DNA of 64,000 bases, from contig JAACJO010000003.1 in the NCBI GenBank assembly GCA_013368445.1, forward strand, positions 1,674,001 through 1,738,000, given 5' to 3'. This document shows positions 22,528-34,547 of this stretch, one piece after another. Every line of letters begins with the position of its first letter. Position 1 is the first letter of the stretch. The notes beneath the pieces are model-generated. The model did no database searches. It was not told where the DNA came from and worked only from the letters and a program-made list of their open reading frames with translations. Made by a program: the position numbers and the translations under genes. Origin of the DNA: Leucocoprinus leucothites (lineage: Eukaryota; Basidiomycota; Agaricomycetes; Agaricales; Agaricaceae).

Positions 22528-23677
22528 ATGGGTGCTGGACAATCTACTTCTCAGGCTCATCCACCCCCACGTGGCCTCCATGTTCTGAGAGTGACCCCAC
22601 AATCCCCGGCCTCCCAGACCAATATCGAGCCATTCTTTGATTTTGTTGTCGGCTTTGAAGGCGACTCATTCTCGTCCGACAACGCCATCAATGCATCCGA
22701 ACTAGAGAGAATAGTTGAATCCCACGAAGGTCGCGTACTAAATCTCCTAGTTTGGAGCAGTAAAAGTCAACAAACGCGAGGTAAATCAGGCCTCCTGGCT
22801 TTTTTCTTGTCGCATTGACAACGGCTCGGATAAAGTTGTGCCAATTATTCCCTCTCGAGCATGGTCTTCGCACGAAGTCGAGCATCCTACTAACGGCAAC
22901 GATGCTCAGCCATCCCTTCTGGGCCTCAGCATGAGAATCTGTGAACCTGAGTCCGCCAGCGAGAATGTGTGGCATGTTTTGGACGTCATTGAAGGAAGCC
23001 CAGCAGAAAGCGCTGGCCTAGTGCCCATGGGTGATTGGATCCTCGGTAAGAGGTTCAACCTTTTGACCTGATATCGTTCTCACCAGAGCAAAGGTTGGTC
23101 AGGCGGGGTGCTTAGTGCAGAAAACGACTTCTACGATGTGGTTGAAGCGGTGCGCTAACAATAGGTTTTATTTTTTCCACTGATTGACGGTGTATATAGC
23201 ACGTCGATAAACCCCTGCGTGTCTACGTTTATTCATATGACTTTGAGTTCGTGGTTCTTTGCAATTCTTTTCTCTGGCCAGGGTTGATATCATATGATTA
23301 GCACGCTGAGGGAAGTTGTATTAATCCCCAACCGTCACTGGGGAGGCGAGGGGCTCCTTGGATGCGTCTTCGGGTGCAGTTCCTTGACTCTGCTCACAAA
23401 CCTACTACTGACATGTTTCGCTCCCACTCTCACCAGGTTCGGACTTTTGCACAGGATCCCGCCACAACCATCGGATAAAATTCCTGGCTCTGTACCCCCA
23501 GAGCTTCAAGAAGAATTTGAAGAACAAGAACTTTTTGTTCCCGCGGACATAGAAACTCGCGTCCCACGACTACAAGATTGGCAAGCCAGTCGGAATTCTG
23601 CGAACGGAGTTCATTCCCGCCTTACGGACAACTCATACATACATACTACAGCACCTCCGGGATCTGATCTCACGTAG
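22528..23677 (+). CDS. GRH1: Golgi reassembly-stacking protein (GRASP/GRH1)
   Basis: A peripheral Golgi/ER-exit-site protein with two PDZ-like GRASP domains that act in Golgi organisation and unconventional secretion. The ATG at 22528 gives M-G-A-G-Q-S, a match to the N-myristoylation consensus (Gly2, Ser6). PDZ1: 'GLHVLRVTPQSPASQTNIEP', 'FFDFVVGFEGDSF', 'EGRVLNLLVWSSK'. An intron then leads to PDZ2: 'LLGLSMRICEP', 'VWHVLDVIEGSPAESAGL', 'PMGDWILG', 'WSGGVLSAENDFYDVVEAHV', 'KPLRVYVYSYDFE', 'LREVVLIPNRHWGGEGLLGC' and the family-typical 'FGLLHRIP'. It ends in a short acidic, Pro-containing tail at TGA/TAG around 23677, much shorter than the long Ser/Pro-rich tail of the animal proteins. About five introns are used and the frame is consistent through all of them. 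Confidence 0.92.
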
Positions 23678-24565
23678 TTCGCTGCGGTGCAATGCAATAC
23701 TGCTAAATTTTTGCTTCACCGCCATTCTATTTCATGGACACCACTTGTTTAAAGCTTTTTCAGTTAAGTGCTAATTTAGGAGATTTTCCCCGCATCGGCG
23801 AATGAATGTTCCTGGAGACTCCACATATCAGCCGTCTTCTCATGTTCTCGGTTCCTTATTCAGATTATTATAGCAGAAGACTGATTTTCCCATGGATAGA
23901 CATACCATTGAGACGTCCTCTTTGGCTCTTCGTTAAAGGAACATTTAGCGGAACTAATGAGTTGCATCTCCTGTTTTTCGCATCATCATCCCGGGTGGAG
24001 ACTGCCACAGTTACATCCCGGCGGAATTCGCTAGCATACGGGCCGTCGTTTCAATGGCATTCTCTCCCCAAATTCTTCTTTCTAGACCTGCGGCAGAGCT
24101 TCGCGGATTTTGAACAATAACTCATGATACTTGAGACCGGGCCCCAGACACGACCCCGATCTCATCCCTCCAGAGAGCACGACACCAAGTCTCCGGATAT
24201 CGCGCTCTCGTGCGAGACCCCACTAGGACACATCGAAGCCGAAATGCCTTCAAGCTTCTCACTCAAACTCGTTGAGCAATTTTCTCATTGCGGGTTTTTC
24301 AGTTCCGTAAAATCCAAGTTTTTTTTTTACTAAGTTGAAACCACCAGTTGGCGGGCCGCAAGTCCCCTCCGGAAAAACTTGGTTAATATTAGAGTAGTCA
24401 CCTGGCTGGATATTTGGATGGTCACTCAGATCATGAATATGACTCTATTTCCCTAGAGGTGCGGGGAATAACCACGAAGAAAATCCGTCTGACTGACACC
24501 GCGATGTTATGGATGCTTAAATACTGGAGTTGGCACTGAGGAAGTCGTAGCGCTCCTAGGACGAC
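23678..24565. other. Intergenic, about 890 bases
   Basis: Downstream of GRASP and upstream of the lyase gene, both on the plus strand. Two open frames (23806-24120 and 24124-24333) lack any recognisable similarity, and there is a T9-11 run near 24320. The region is treated as 3' UTR plus promoter of the lyase. Confidence 0.4.
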
Positions 24566-27132
24566 ATGTTATTCTATCTGCTAAATCTTCTACTATGTGT
24601 GCCTGCGGTCTTCGCGGCCTTCGGTGTTACGACCTCCGGATCCAACATGGTCGTTGATTCTGGAGCTGGGCTAGTGACAACTAGTGAGTGACAGCAGATA
24701 GCAAATAGATATCATGATGTATAAGAGTACTAACATGTGAGTGAATCAGTACATACAACAAACGGAGACATCACCTCGATTCTATTCAATGGGAAACAAC
24801 TACAGGATTCTTCCAAATTCTCTCAGCTCAGCTCAGGTCTTGGTGAGCATACGAGCTTAGATATATTTTTCCGCTGTGTGATGATATGCTATTGTTCCAG
24901 GCTCAGCGACTGTGACTTCTTCCGTGGCTAATAATATCGCGGTTATCACCATCAAAACGAGTACTATCGTGTGTAACAAGGATTGAACTATCTCCTTGAC
25001 ACCAGAGTTCTCTGACCGGTCATGTAGACTCACTATGTCATCGTTCGCTCAGGACAGAACACTCTGTATATGGGCACTTTTGCCTCTCAGGAGCCCGACG
25101 TCGGAGAGCTTCGCTTCATCGCACGTTTACTGAAGTCATCACTTCCAAACGGCATTCCCCAGTCCGAAATGAACGGTGGATCTGCTATTGAAGGTTCCGA
25201 TGTCTTCCTAGTGAATGGTCAGACCCGGTCCAAGTTCTATTCCAGTGTCAGTGATTCGTTTTCCGACGACTTCTTGAATTCTCTAGCATGGTGCTGATGA
25301 AGGCTCGCTATCATGTTTTTTAGGTTCGTTTTATACAAGATCAAGTCCATGGAGTGACAGGCTCTGGTGTCGGTGCATACATGATTATTCCTGGTGTTGG
25401 CTATGAAACATCCTCTGGTGGCCCATTTTTCAGAGGTCAGAAATTCTACAGTGCTAGGGAACCGGTGCTGAAGGCCGATGTCCATCCCATGTAGACATCA
25501 ACAACCAAGGCAGTGCACAACAGGAACTCTACTTCTACATGAATTCGAACCACGAGCAAACAGAGACCTATAGGACTGGTTTCTTTGGCCCGTATGTCAC
25601 TATCTTGACAATTTCATTGATGACAGCTTGAACACCTCCACTATTAGCTATGCTCTTGCCATCACATCTGGTTCCGCACCATCCGGAAACTTAGACACAA
25701 GTTTTATGGATTCTCTTAACCTCCAGGGTTACGTCCCGGCTTCCGGTCGCGGAACCGTCTCTGGTAGTTATTCTGGTACACTGTCCGGACAACCTGTCAC
25801 AATTGGTTTCAAGGTGCGAATTCTTTCGCGACCTAACTTCGTCCATCGCTCATTTCTTCATCCAGAATTCTGCGGCGCAATACTGGATCTCCGGTTCCGG
25901 GTACGTGACTTCTAATGGTCAACTGCTGGCACGGATCACCAACGTATTCGTATCCTAACAGCGGACGCTTCACGAGAAATATGATGAAACCTGGCACCTA
26001 TACCGTCACTCTGTATCAGGGTGAGCTCGAGGCTGGTTCGGGTAGTGTCAGTGTATCCGTCGGCGGGTCTTCTTCCATCAACTTATCCTCAAATCTCAAT
26101 GTACCGAACACTATTTGGTCAATCGGTAAACGTTCCATTACCCTGTGCTTAGAATGTAGCTCACAAAGACACAGGCACGGTCGATGGAACACCTGCTGGG
26201 TAAACATAATCTATAAGAGGCATAATACGAAGATTTGCTAACTTGAAAATAACACCAGACTCTTGAATGCCAACAATATTGAACACATGCACCCGTGAGT
26301 GTCAAAAGCCGGAATAGCAAGCCGTGTACACTATCACTGGTCACTGAGCGACGCATGTTTAGGTCTGATTCAAGGATGAGCAATTGGGGACCAGTCACTT
26401 TCACCGTCGGATCCTCGTCCGTTTCGTCCTTCCCTATGGCTCAGTTCAAGGCGGTAAGTTGTCAGAATCCAACACGTGCTCCCATGATCGGCTAACGCAG
26501 CTGTATTTTAGGTAAACAATCCTACTACGATCAAATGGACTGCTTCCTCTTCACAAATTGGTGCGTTCCAGTGATTGCGATGCTTGCGTCGCTTATGCCT
26601 ATTTCTTGCAAGGCGCTCGCACGCTTCGCATTCGTACAACTGAGGCCTTTGCTGGAGGCCGCCCTCAGATAATGGTCAACTCATTCACGTCCAATGCTCC
26701 TGCTGGTACGCACCCTTCAATTTTAGCATTTATGTGCACCATCACCATTTAACACCGTCGTTTATATAGCTCCACCAACAGTCGACTCTCGAGGGTAATC
26801 ACGTCCAATAATACGTCGTTTCTAGCTAGGATTACTAACTATTGTTTAGTGTCACCCGTGGAACCTGGAGAGGTATCAACCAAGTTTGTAAGTGCTATCG
26901 ATTGCTGATGAACTGAATTTGGTTCTAACGCCACACCCGCAGACGATTTCTCCATACCAGCTGGTAAGCACAGGGTATTGCCCTCTGGTCAAACCAGAGA
27001 CCAGGCTGACAATGGCCTCTAGGTACACTCGTAGCCGGTACGAATACCATTCAAATTAACGTCATTAGCGGTAGCTCCGGAGACGGTTTCCTCAGCCCCA
27101 ACTTCGTTTATGATTCTATTGAGTTGTTCTAA
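24566..27132 (+). CDS. Secreted rhamnogalacturonan lyase, PL4 family
   Basis: Cleaves the alpha-1,4 rhamnose-galacturonate bonds of pectin rhamnogalacturonan I by beta-elimination, outside the cell. The ATG at 24566 starts a signal peptide, '[17 protein letters not shown]', with likely cleavage before '[18 protein letters not shown]'. The PL4 catalytic domain follows: '[20 protein letters not shown]', '[12 protein letters not shown]', '[17 protein letters not shown]' and '[17 protein letters not shown]'. Then come the FnIII-like middle domain ('[15 protein letters not shown]') and the C-terminal CBM-like jelly roll ('[14 protein letters not shown]', '[13 protein letters not shown]', '[16 protein letters not shown]'). 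About 17 introns of 50-70 bases split the gene, and from about 25,000 onward every join keeps the frame. About 530 residues result, which is the normal family size. It suggests that the fungus attacks plant cell walls. Confidence 0.93.
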
Positions 27133-27287
27133 AATGTTGTATGGTGGTCTGATCACTGGGCATGTAAAGTTTATGATGATGTCAATTGGTGGGGCGCTTT
27201 TGGCGCTTACAATTGTTTATGTGCTAGAAAGAGCTATAAGATGAAACCTAAACGTCAAAGTCATAAGAAAGCCATAATAGCGGATGG

Positions 27288-29651
27288 CTAATCCCTTCCA
27301 GCATGCGTGGGCGCGTCACTCTTGGCAGCTGTAGGAGTGACTGGGGCGTCAGGTTTAAACTCAAGGTTCATCGCAATTGCTGGCCACACTGGCAGGCCTT
27401 CAGTGTCCTAATTTGGTCTCCGCATGAAATGCTACATACCTTCCTCAAAACCAGGGTGTCTTCCAATTCTAATCTGATGCCATACGTTTTTCATTGCATC
27501 TGAAGTGCGAATCTCTTGCCAATTCTTCAGGAAAAAATCTATCTCCACCTTCAAAACGGGTATCATCAGATAATACTAGAGCAGTCAAGAACTCGATTGG
27601 TCGCTACCTTTCTGATTTCCTCAAATGTCGATGCGAATGGAGAAAAGACCTCATAAGCAATATTCTCTACTGCGAGAGATTTGAAAATATGCTATGTGTG
27701 AATCATGTGAATATTGACAAACAAAGAGACATTTTGGCACATACCTGAGCAGCGCGTGCCTTAAGGTCGCTTAAATCCAGTCCTGGGAGCGTTGAAAACG
27801 AGTATATCAGCAGAAGGATAGAGTAGACATACGATCAGCCTCTCGATAGATAGCTTTGGCGGAGCAAGGGGCGGGCCGTCCTGGATTATGCTTCATCCAA
27901 TCTCTGATCCACTCCTTCCTCGAGGTCGCAGAGTCTGTGTAAGTCGGCTTCCTTGAGGATGATGTAGGAGGAGGAGTGTCTTCTGATCGAGGCGATGATG
28001 GAAACGAAGGAGAGGTAATCACGAGGCGAGACGATACAAAGCAAGACGAGAGTGGTGCGAAGACAATGTTGTCAGTGTATAACTATATTTTTTGGTAAGT
28101 GCTATACCAGATTGTATTTCTGGCCGAGGGCCGTCACTCACATAATACAAAAGTGCACGGTAAGTGTTATACGCAACACCTCGGATTAAAACTGTCGAAT
28201 GCGCTTTTGGACTGGCTCCTTGAACTTCACTCTTTGCACTTGGCTCGGACATTGCCACAGGGGCTAACAGTAAAGAGGTAGGGTTGGAATCAGATTGAGG
28301 GCCCGCCATAGGGTCATCCACCTGTCGACTGTCTTGCTGCACAGTGCTTTCAGTGAGCTGGAAAGGTTCATCGCCATGAGGGGCGTTAACCTGTGTAAAG
28401 TCAGCTTCCGAAGTATCTGCTTGGGATGCCAGATCGTCGTTTTCATCCGGTTCAAAGTAGTCATCATCCTCGTCGTCAGAGTCAAGGTAGTCATCATTGT
28501 ATGCCCCACCATCACTCTGGATGACGGAGCCTGCGATAACTTGGTTTGTAGCTCTAGGCGTTTGCAAAGAATTGGAATCCATCGCCCCCTCAGCAAAATT
28601 GGAGCCGAGCACTGAATTCAAAAGTTCGCTGAATAAAAATGATCGGTAAAACTAGAAAGTACTTACTGTCTTCAAAGTGTTCAGCTCGTTGTAACATCTT
28701 ACGGGACGCCCATATACGCCTGGCTTTGCGAGGGCTTTCGTTCCGGCGAAGGATTACAAATTCAACATCCGCGTAACGGGGATCATCGAGAAGTGATCCT
28801 ACTGTGTCAACCAAGGGCTTTGGGACAGAGAGGTTGAGAGCAGGGGGCAAGAGGGACGATGGGCTTGGAGAAGATGTGATGGTACAGACGATAACGAATG
28901 CGTCTTGTGTTTTTGCGCTTATTGACTGGTAATAAACGGCATCCCGACGCGCAAACTGTGCCCTGGGGAAATCATAAATGAGCCATCATCACACACTGAA
29001 GAGATATACCACACCATCCCCAGTTCGCCGTCTAGTACGATGACGCCTATGAGAAGCAGATTCGAATAAAAGAGTTTTAAAATCCCGTACCTTGTAAGAG
29101 AAAGAATGATTAGAGGCTTCCTTCAAGTTATGAAGGATGTTCTTCTCAACGCTACAACGCGATGTAAGGACCTTCAGCTGAGGCGGCCTAAACAGCACTG
29201 CTCACTTGCGTAGTTCAAAACAGAACTTATAAATGCCGTCTCGAACCCATTTCCCAGAGTTTCTAAGTGCTGCCTCCCGCTCTGCGGCGGTAGGCTGCAG
29301 CACGTCATACATCAGACCATATCTGAGACTCAACCAAGTCATGTCGCACCTCACAGGCCAAGAATAAGCTGATGTATCCTCCACTCTCTGCTAGTTGAGG
29401 AAGCTCCTTTGGTATCCCTCCGTTTGCATAAAAGAGTATCTGGAAATCCCGAGTCAATCGGACGGCCCATAGGCATTGCACTGAGCACTTGCCTGCCAGC
29501 GCCCGCCACCAAACTTGGGCGACTTGACTGCCTTGGACTTGACTTCTCCTTTAGACGAGTCAAACAGATGCTTCAGGTTACGAATAGTCCATTCGAACGT
29601 GAGAGAGCAGGACTCGGTGCAGTCAGATTCTTGTGGGTCCAATTGGCTCAT
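27288..29651 (-). CDS. MATH-BTB/POZ domain protein
   Basis: Proteins of this plan are usually substrate adaptors of CUL3 ubiquitin ligases. The ATG at 29651 starts 'MSQLDPQESDCTESC'. The MATH domain reads 'LTFEWTIRNLKHLFDSSKGE', 'SPKFGGGRWQILFYANGG', 'GGYISLFLACE', 'GKWVRDGIYKFCFELRN', 'HNLKEASNHSFSYK', 'NWGWAQFARRDAVYYQS'. The BTB domain starts at 'LLDDPRYADVEFVILRR' and is interrupted by an acidic insertion of about 110 residues rich in Asp and Glu. It then resumes with 'RGVAYNTYRALLYYV', 'TDNIVFAPLSS', 'AKAIYREADRLDLSDLKARA', 'QNIAYEVFSPFASTFEEIRK' and 'VWHQIRIGRHPGFEE', ending 'VWPAIAMNLEFK' plus a short tail (stop at 27288-27290). One intron (near 29495) appears to use a GC donor (AG|GCAAGT). 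The gene is convergent with the PL4 lyase gene, 155 bases away. Confidence 0.88.
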
Positions 29652-29744
29652 GGAATTTGTGAAGGGGTTAAAACGAGTTGGACGTCTGCGAAAAGCCGAA
29701 GAATATGTCCAAAACAGGCTACAAGTATGTAGGTACATATGACG

Positions 29745-32700
29745 TCACTTTCCTCCCATTAGCATATTCCGGAAATCTTTCTGGCCCTTTGCCCCAGCAG
29801 CAGTCCCAGAACCCCCCGCAGCCCCGGCAGAACTTTCCCCTTTCCCCTTGGCACGCGTAAACCCTAACCCTGCTTTCGGCCGAGAGGGCCCTGCCTTTCT
29901 TGGAACGAACATACCTCCAGCTTTCGGAGGAGGCGCTGATTTGTCCTGTCGATCGTCTTCACTCAATTGCAGCGTGTGATCATTGAACACTATCGGCTCT
30001 GTGCGGAGAAGGAGTTTTCCCGCTTCCTAAAATCAGCCAGTTCCGTGAGCTTGGTACGGTCTTGCCAGTTAGAAACTACAACATACCGCTGCGCTTTCTA
30101 ACTCGACCACTGCCTCGTGTTTATCCTCAAAGACCTCTACACGCCTGACTGATGCAATTTTTTCTAGGCTCTGCTGCAACAATCCCTCTTGGGTATGAGG
30201 AGGGAGTCCGCGGATCCGTACCGAACGTTGCCGGATTTCAGCTGTCCGAGTTAAGCCCGTTTCGGTAATCGTTCTAAAGAAAAATGTATCAGGGTAAGGA
30301 GGGATACCAGGTGGTTGCAGCTCAACTGACCTATGTCGGGCTCTTACACGGGGGTCAGATAGCGTTACCGCGATTCGGCGCCTTTTCAACTCGTGGTTGT
30401 TTGCACCCAAAGCGGCTCTAGCATCGTTCTAGAGACCCAGTGAGCATCTTGTGGGGTCGTTCTTTGATCGTCGGTAGCGGACTTACTGGGTTTTCGTACT
30501 CGACAAAAGCATAGCCCCTCGCATGACCATCGTCGTCTGCAGCCATCCTGATATCCTTGACTTTGCCGTACTAAGACCGGGGATCAGCATCTGATTAGGT
30601 CATTTAGCTAGTCATACTTGCTGTTTGAAACACTTTTTCTAGGTCGGCCCTAGTGGTAAATTTGCTCAAACCAGCAACATATATCTCTCTTTCGTTCGCA
30701 TCGTGATCTGTTCTCTCCTTCTTCCGCTCCGGATTGGATATGTATACGTTCACAGGAAGACCCGGCTCCAATTCGCGGCGATGCACCTCCAAGGCAGCCT
30801 CCGCGGCGGCCTGAGCAGTTAAGGTCAGGATGCAGTCTCAGGTAAAACATGGGACAAATACTCACAGGCGATGTGAATTGGACATAACAAAATCTCCGAG
30901 TTGCTTTGAATTTCCTGCTGGGCCATCGAATCTCGAATATTGTACCATACTTTGTCTTGTCATTAGAAGGCCTGGAACTCACAGGTTTATAACTCACCTT
31001 TCCGAATAGATTTCTCATATAAGGATCATCTGCCGATTCAGGAAAATTGGTAACATAGAGAGTCGAGCTCCAAGCCAAGTGCACCGCGATTTCTTGTCCG
31101 TTGATCCGCTTCTTGTCTTTGGTTAATGCGACTGGAACGCTATCCTAGGAACAGCATCGGGAGGTGTAGAGGATTGTCAAGGTGATGAACTTACTCTTTC
31201 GTGAAACTCCACTGTTGCAACCAGAGCATCAGGAAGGGGTGTGACTTTTACTTCTCTCACGTTTCCACACTTTAGAAAACGGCAGTCAGTGCACCACCGG
31301 AGTATTAAAGAGTGTTGGCGCTCTCACATCACTGAATAACTTAATTAAGTCCTCATCCATGACATCCGTAGGAAGGTCTGCGACAAAGACAGTACAATTT
31401 TCACGGTCTCTTTTGAGAGGCTGCTGATTCGGTTCTTGAGGGGTGTCAGCTGAAGCCATATTATTTATGTTACAGAGAACCTCACCGGTCTTCACCTTCT
31501 TACTGCTCTCTGAAGTTGCAGGTTCTTCTTCCGCGGTTCGCTTCGTCCCTCGACTCTCAGGCTGAACGTCTTGCACTCGGATATCTACCTCCATAGGCGT
31601 AGCAGCAGCCACGGCATTGCTCGAGGCTGTGGCATTACTAGCCACACTTTGTATCATCTGGACAGCTTGGGCCTGTACCTGCGTCTGGTACCCGGATCTC
31701 TCTGCTTCCTATGTCCAGCTACAGTTTGATAACAGTATGAATTTGATGGTAAATGAGCAATACCTTGGCCCTTCTGTCGTTATGGAAGTATTGTGCCTTC
31801 AGTACCTTGACTGAGCACGCATCTATATCGGCCACGCTGCCGTAAAGTTGTTCAAAAGTGAGCCAGGCTGACCAAATAGCTTCAGGCCAGTCGATTTGCT
31901 TCAGATGAATTTCATTGAAAAATTCTCGAGCTTCGTCGTACTTTTGATGTTTTCTGTAACACGGCTGTAGATGTATACAGGCTGAGGATAAACACATACG
32001 TACATCAGACAGTCAGTGTACGCCGCCAAAGTCGAGTAACTAGTCTTCTGTCGGTTCGCAGTTCTTCGCAATGTGGTGATGGCGCCGTCTGGCATTTGGA
32101 TTAGACGCTCATACTAGTTGTGGAATGTCGTTTACCCTCTTCAGGTCATAATTAGAAAAGTGTGAAGCGACTCACAACATCAACGAGAGCTTTCTCAAGT
32201 CGTAACCGCGTGTCCCCGTACTTTGAGACTGTGGTCCTTTAAACAATAATAATAAAAGTGAGGACAGAAGAGGCATACCTTGGAAAGCCATTTCAATGCC
32301 GTTCTCCAGTATGCCGATCAGAGTCGCCAACCCATCCTCATCAGCTTTCCCGTCCTCGACCCGCCTTCTCTCATAGCTGGCTCTTGCGAGGACCAATGGA
32401 ATTAATTGCTCTAAATCCTGTTGGACGATCTTGGTTACCAGCGCTCGAGTGTATACGTCATGTACTGTCTCTTTCTCTTCCTGGTCCTCTTCTTCCTCGT
32501 CCACAAGAGCATCGTCCACTCGTTCCTATCATAGTGATCGTCTGAGTAATCGTGAGATCAAACAGAAATAAGGCTTACAACGATTCTCATATACCGAGCC
32601 CAAACTTCTCCGGATGCAGGCACGCTGCGAACAGCTCTCTGTGCGATTTGCAGTTCTTCGTCCAGTCCTGCCTCTGCAGAAGCCTTCTGGAGGTATAAAC

Positions 32701-33921
32701 GAGGCTTGTACAGGAAGAGACGAAGCACTACCCACCGCAGCGTCTAGATATCCGGTCCAGAATGATCTTAGTGTCTCTTCTGCTCCTGGTTCTCCTTTAA
32801 ACCTCCGCAATGCCGCTTCAGTGATAGCTCGTTCGTAAATACCACTTGCCGTGAAAAAGTCGGTTCGTTTCGCTCTCCATTCACACGCAATGTAGGCTCC
32901 ATAAGCTTGCAGAGAAGAGTCTTGCCGCTAAGAGACTAGCGTCAACCAAGAAAATGAGGTGGAGGACTAATTGAAAAACGTACCAACGCAGATTCAAAAG
33001 GTTCTCTGCGCTCCCACAGACGGATAGATTGATTCCGGGTTTTCGAGGCCGCGACAAGCAGGTTTTCATATTCAGTAGCCGGTTTATAATTAGTAGTGAA
33101 GGATGAGTAGGATTGGAAAGTCTCGTCGTTGTCTGAAAAATATTCAGCAGGTGGTAAACGATTCCGTAATGTACCTACTGGAATGAGGTTGCTGTAGGCG
33201 ATCAAGCAGAAACAGTTCGACGCGTTCTATGGCTGAGTCCCTACGGAGCAGGTCAAGAATTTATCAGCAGAGGGCATTATGGACAGTACCTCTCTGCCTC
33301 TGGTGTCCCTGTAAGCCTCTCCAGCTCCCAATCGCGCTGAACATCCCAAAGCAAGTAACTCTAATATCGTGAACTAAGACACCATGAGCAGCCTAATTGA
33401 AGATGCGCGTACCTGAGTCAGATGGTTTTGACCTCTGGCAACAATACCATTCATTCGGTCTCGCGTCCATTCCTCAGAAAACATGTCACCGAGATTCGCA
33501 GGTTTCATTTCCTTATCGTTTCCATGGTATTTCTCGTAACGTTCAACAACGAACTGCAGGTGCTTTTGTAACAAGGGAATAGCTAATCAGTTATTAGTTG
33601 TCGAACTCATTGTGACTATTCCAGGATATACTCACATAAATAGTCTTTTTCGGCTCGCTCGTAGAGAGCAAGCAATTCTTCTACACCGGAAGCGGTATCC
33701 AAATCCACTGCGTTTTGCTTCTGATCAATGAGGGGAAGCCATACTTGTTCTGGATCGGCAGCGAGGAATTCAGTCATCATCTCCATTGCAGACTTGAGCT
33801 CGGAGTCCAAAGCTGGGTCAGACTGCGCTAGCTGAATATGTTGGATGTGTAAAGCGACATTATGGGGTTGCTCGGCTATGCTAGATAGGACATTGCTAAG
33901 GGCATTGAGGGAATCGTCCAT
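29745..33921 (-). CDS. PRP24: SART3/Prp24-type U6 snRNP recycling factor with HAT repeats and four RRMs
   Basis: It anneals U6 with U4 snRNA to regenerate the U4/U6 snRNP in the nucleus. The ATG at 33921 starts 'MDDSLNALSNVLSSIAEQ'. The first half, over many short exons, is helical HAT repeats ('EQVWLPLIDQK', 'ELLALYERAEKDYL', 'YDEAREFFNEIHLK', 'WPEAIWSAWLTFEQLYG'). An acidic/basic linker leads to RRM1 ('NCTVFVADLPTDVMDEDLIK'), RRM2 ('STLYVTNFPESADDPYMR' with 'RRFCYVQF'), RRM3 ('REIYVAGLSKFTTRADLEK' with 'ARGYAFVEYEN') and a diverged fourth ('RSVRIRGLPPHTQEGLLQ'). The extreme C-terminus 'GQKDFRNMLMGGK' matches the Lsm-interaction motif that docks on the LSm2-8 ring. The stop is at 29745-29747. 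About 1,000 residues are encoded. Human SART3 has HAT repeats with two RRMs and yeast Prp24 has four RRMs without HAT, so this protein combines both layouts. Confidence 0.92.
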
Positions 33922-34547
33922 GACGCGCTGACTGTGATCTCGCGTGCAGACCAATGCCGACGGTGGCCATGTCGAATTAAGACATCACGTGTAATAACTC
34001 TGCACAGCCACTATAACATATCCCCGCTTGGCATCCATTCCGAGGCAGTTCCGCCCTTGTTTGTATTGTCCTCGATTCCCTCTTGTTCTCTTAAGTTCCG
34101 CAACCATGACTCGGATCGGTGGCGCAGTAGCCAACCAGGATACACCGACAGCTTGCTTTTGTCCACACAGGATCACCATGCGAGCCTCACGCCCAGAGGT
34201 CGCGGAAGCCTGCAAGCTGACGGGCTGAGACGCTGGGGTCATTCGAAGCACAGCACTAGGCCCTGGATGTACAATTGGGATTGACATCGTCTTCGTGGTT
34301 CATAAACCTCCGACTTCCGTTGCCGAGTAATGGTGAAGCTCTCCATTCCGAGCCGACTCTCTTTCCCCAGCGATTATGGAGATACCCTCCCAGGCTTTAT
34401 AAACCCCTGTTTCGTTTCCGCGATTGCTCAAGGACCCCTTTCCTTGTGCCCCTCTTTTTTGCCCTTCACCTTAATTATTCTAAGCCATGCCTTCCGCACT
34501 CCGGAAGACACAGGATCGTGCTTTGAATCTCAGTCGTTCTTTGGCTA
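33922..34547. other. Divergent promoter region between SART3 and the F-box gene
   Basis: About 625 bases separate the two oppositely oriented start codons (565 if the alternative F-box ATG at 34487 is used). The last 120 bases before the F-box gene are pyrimidine-rich on the plus strand, as is common near basidiomycete transcription starts. Nothing else is supported. Confidence 0.4.

Noticed and set aside
21574..22588. Several short plus-strand open frames between the PPR and GRASP genes, possibly a small gene
   Set aside because: None exceeds 90 codons, frames are unrelated to each other, and no introns join them into a consistent product.
23806..24333. Two open frames after GRASP, considered as an extended GRASP tail
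   Set aside because: The GRASP frame already closes at 23677 after a plausible tail, and no splice donor leads into these frames.
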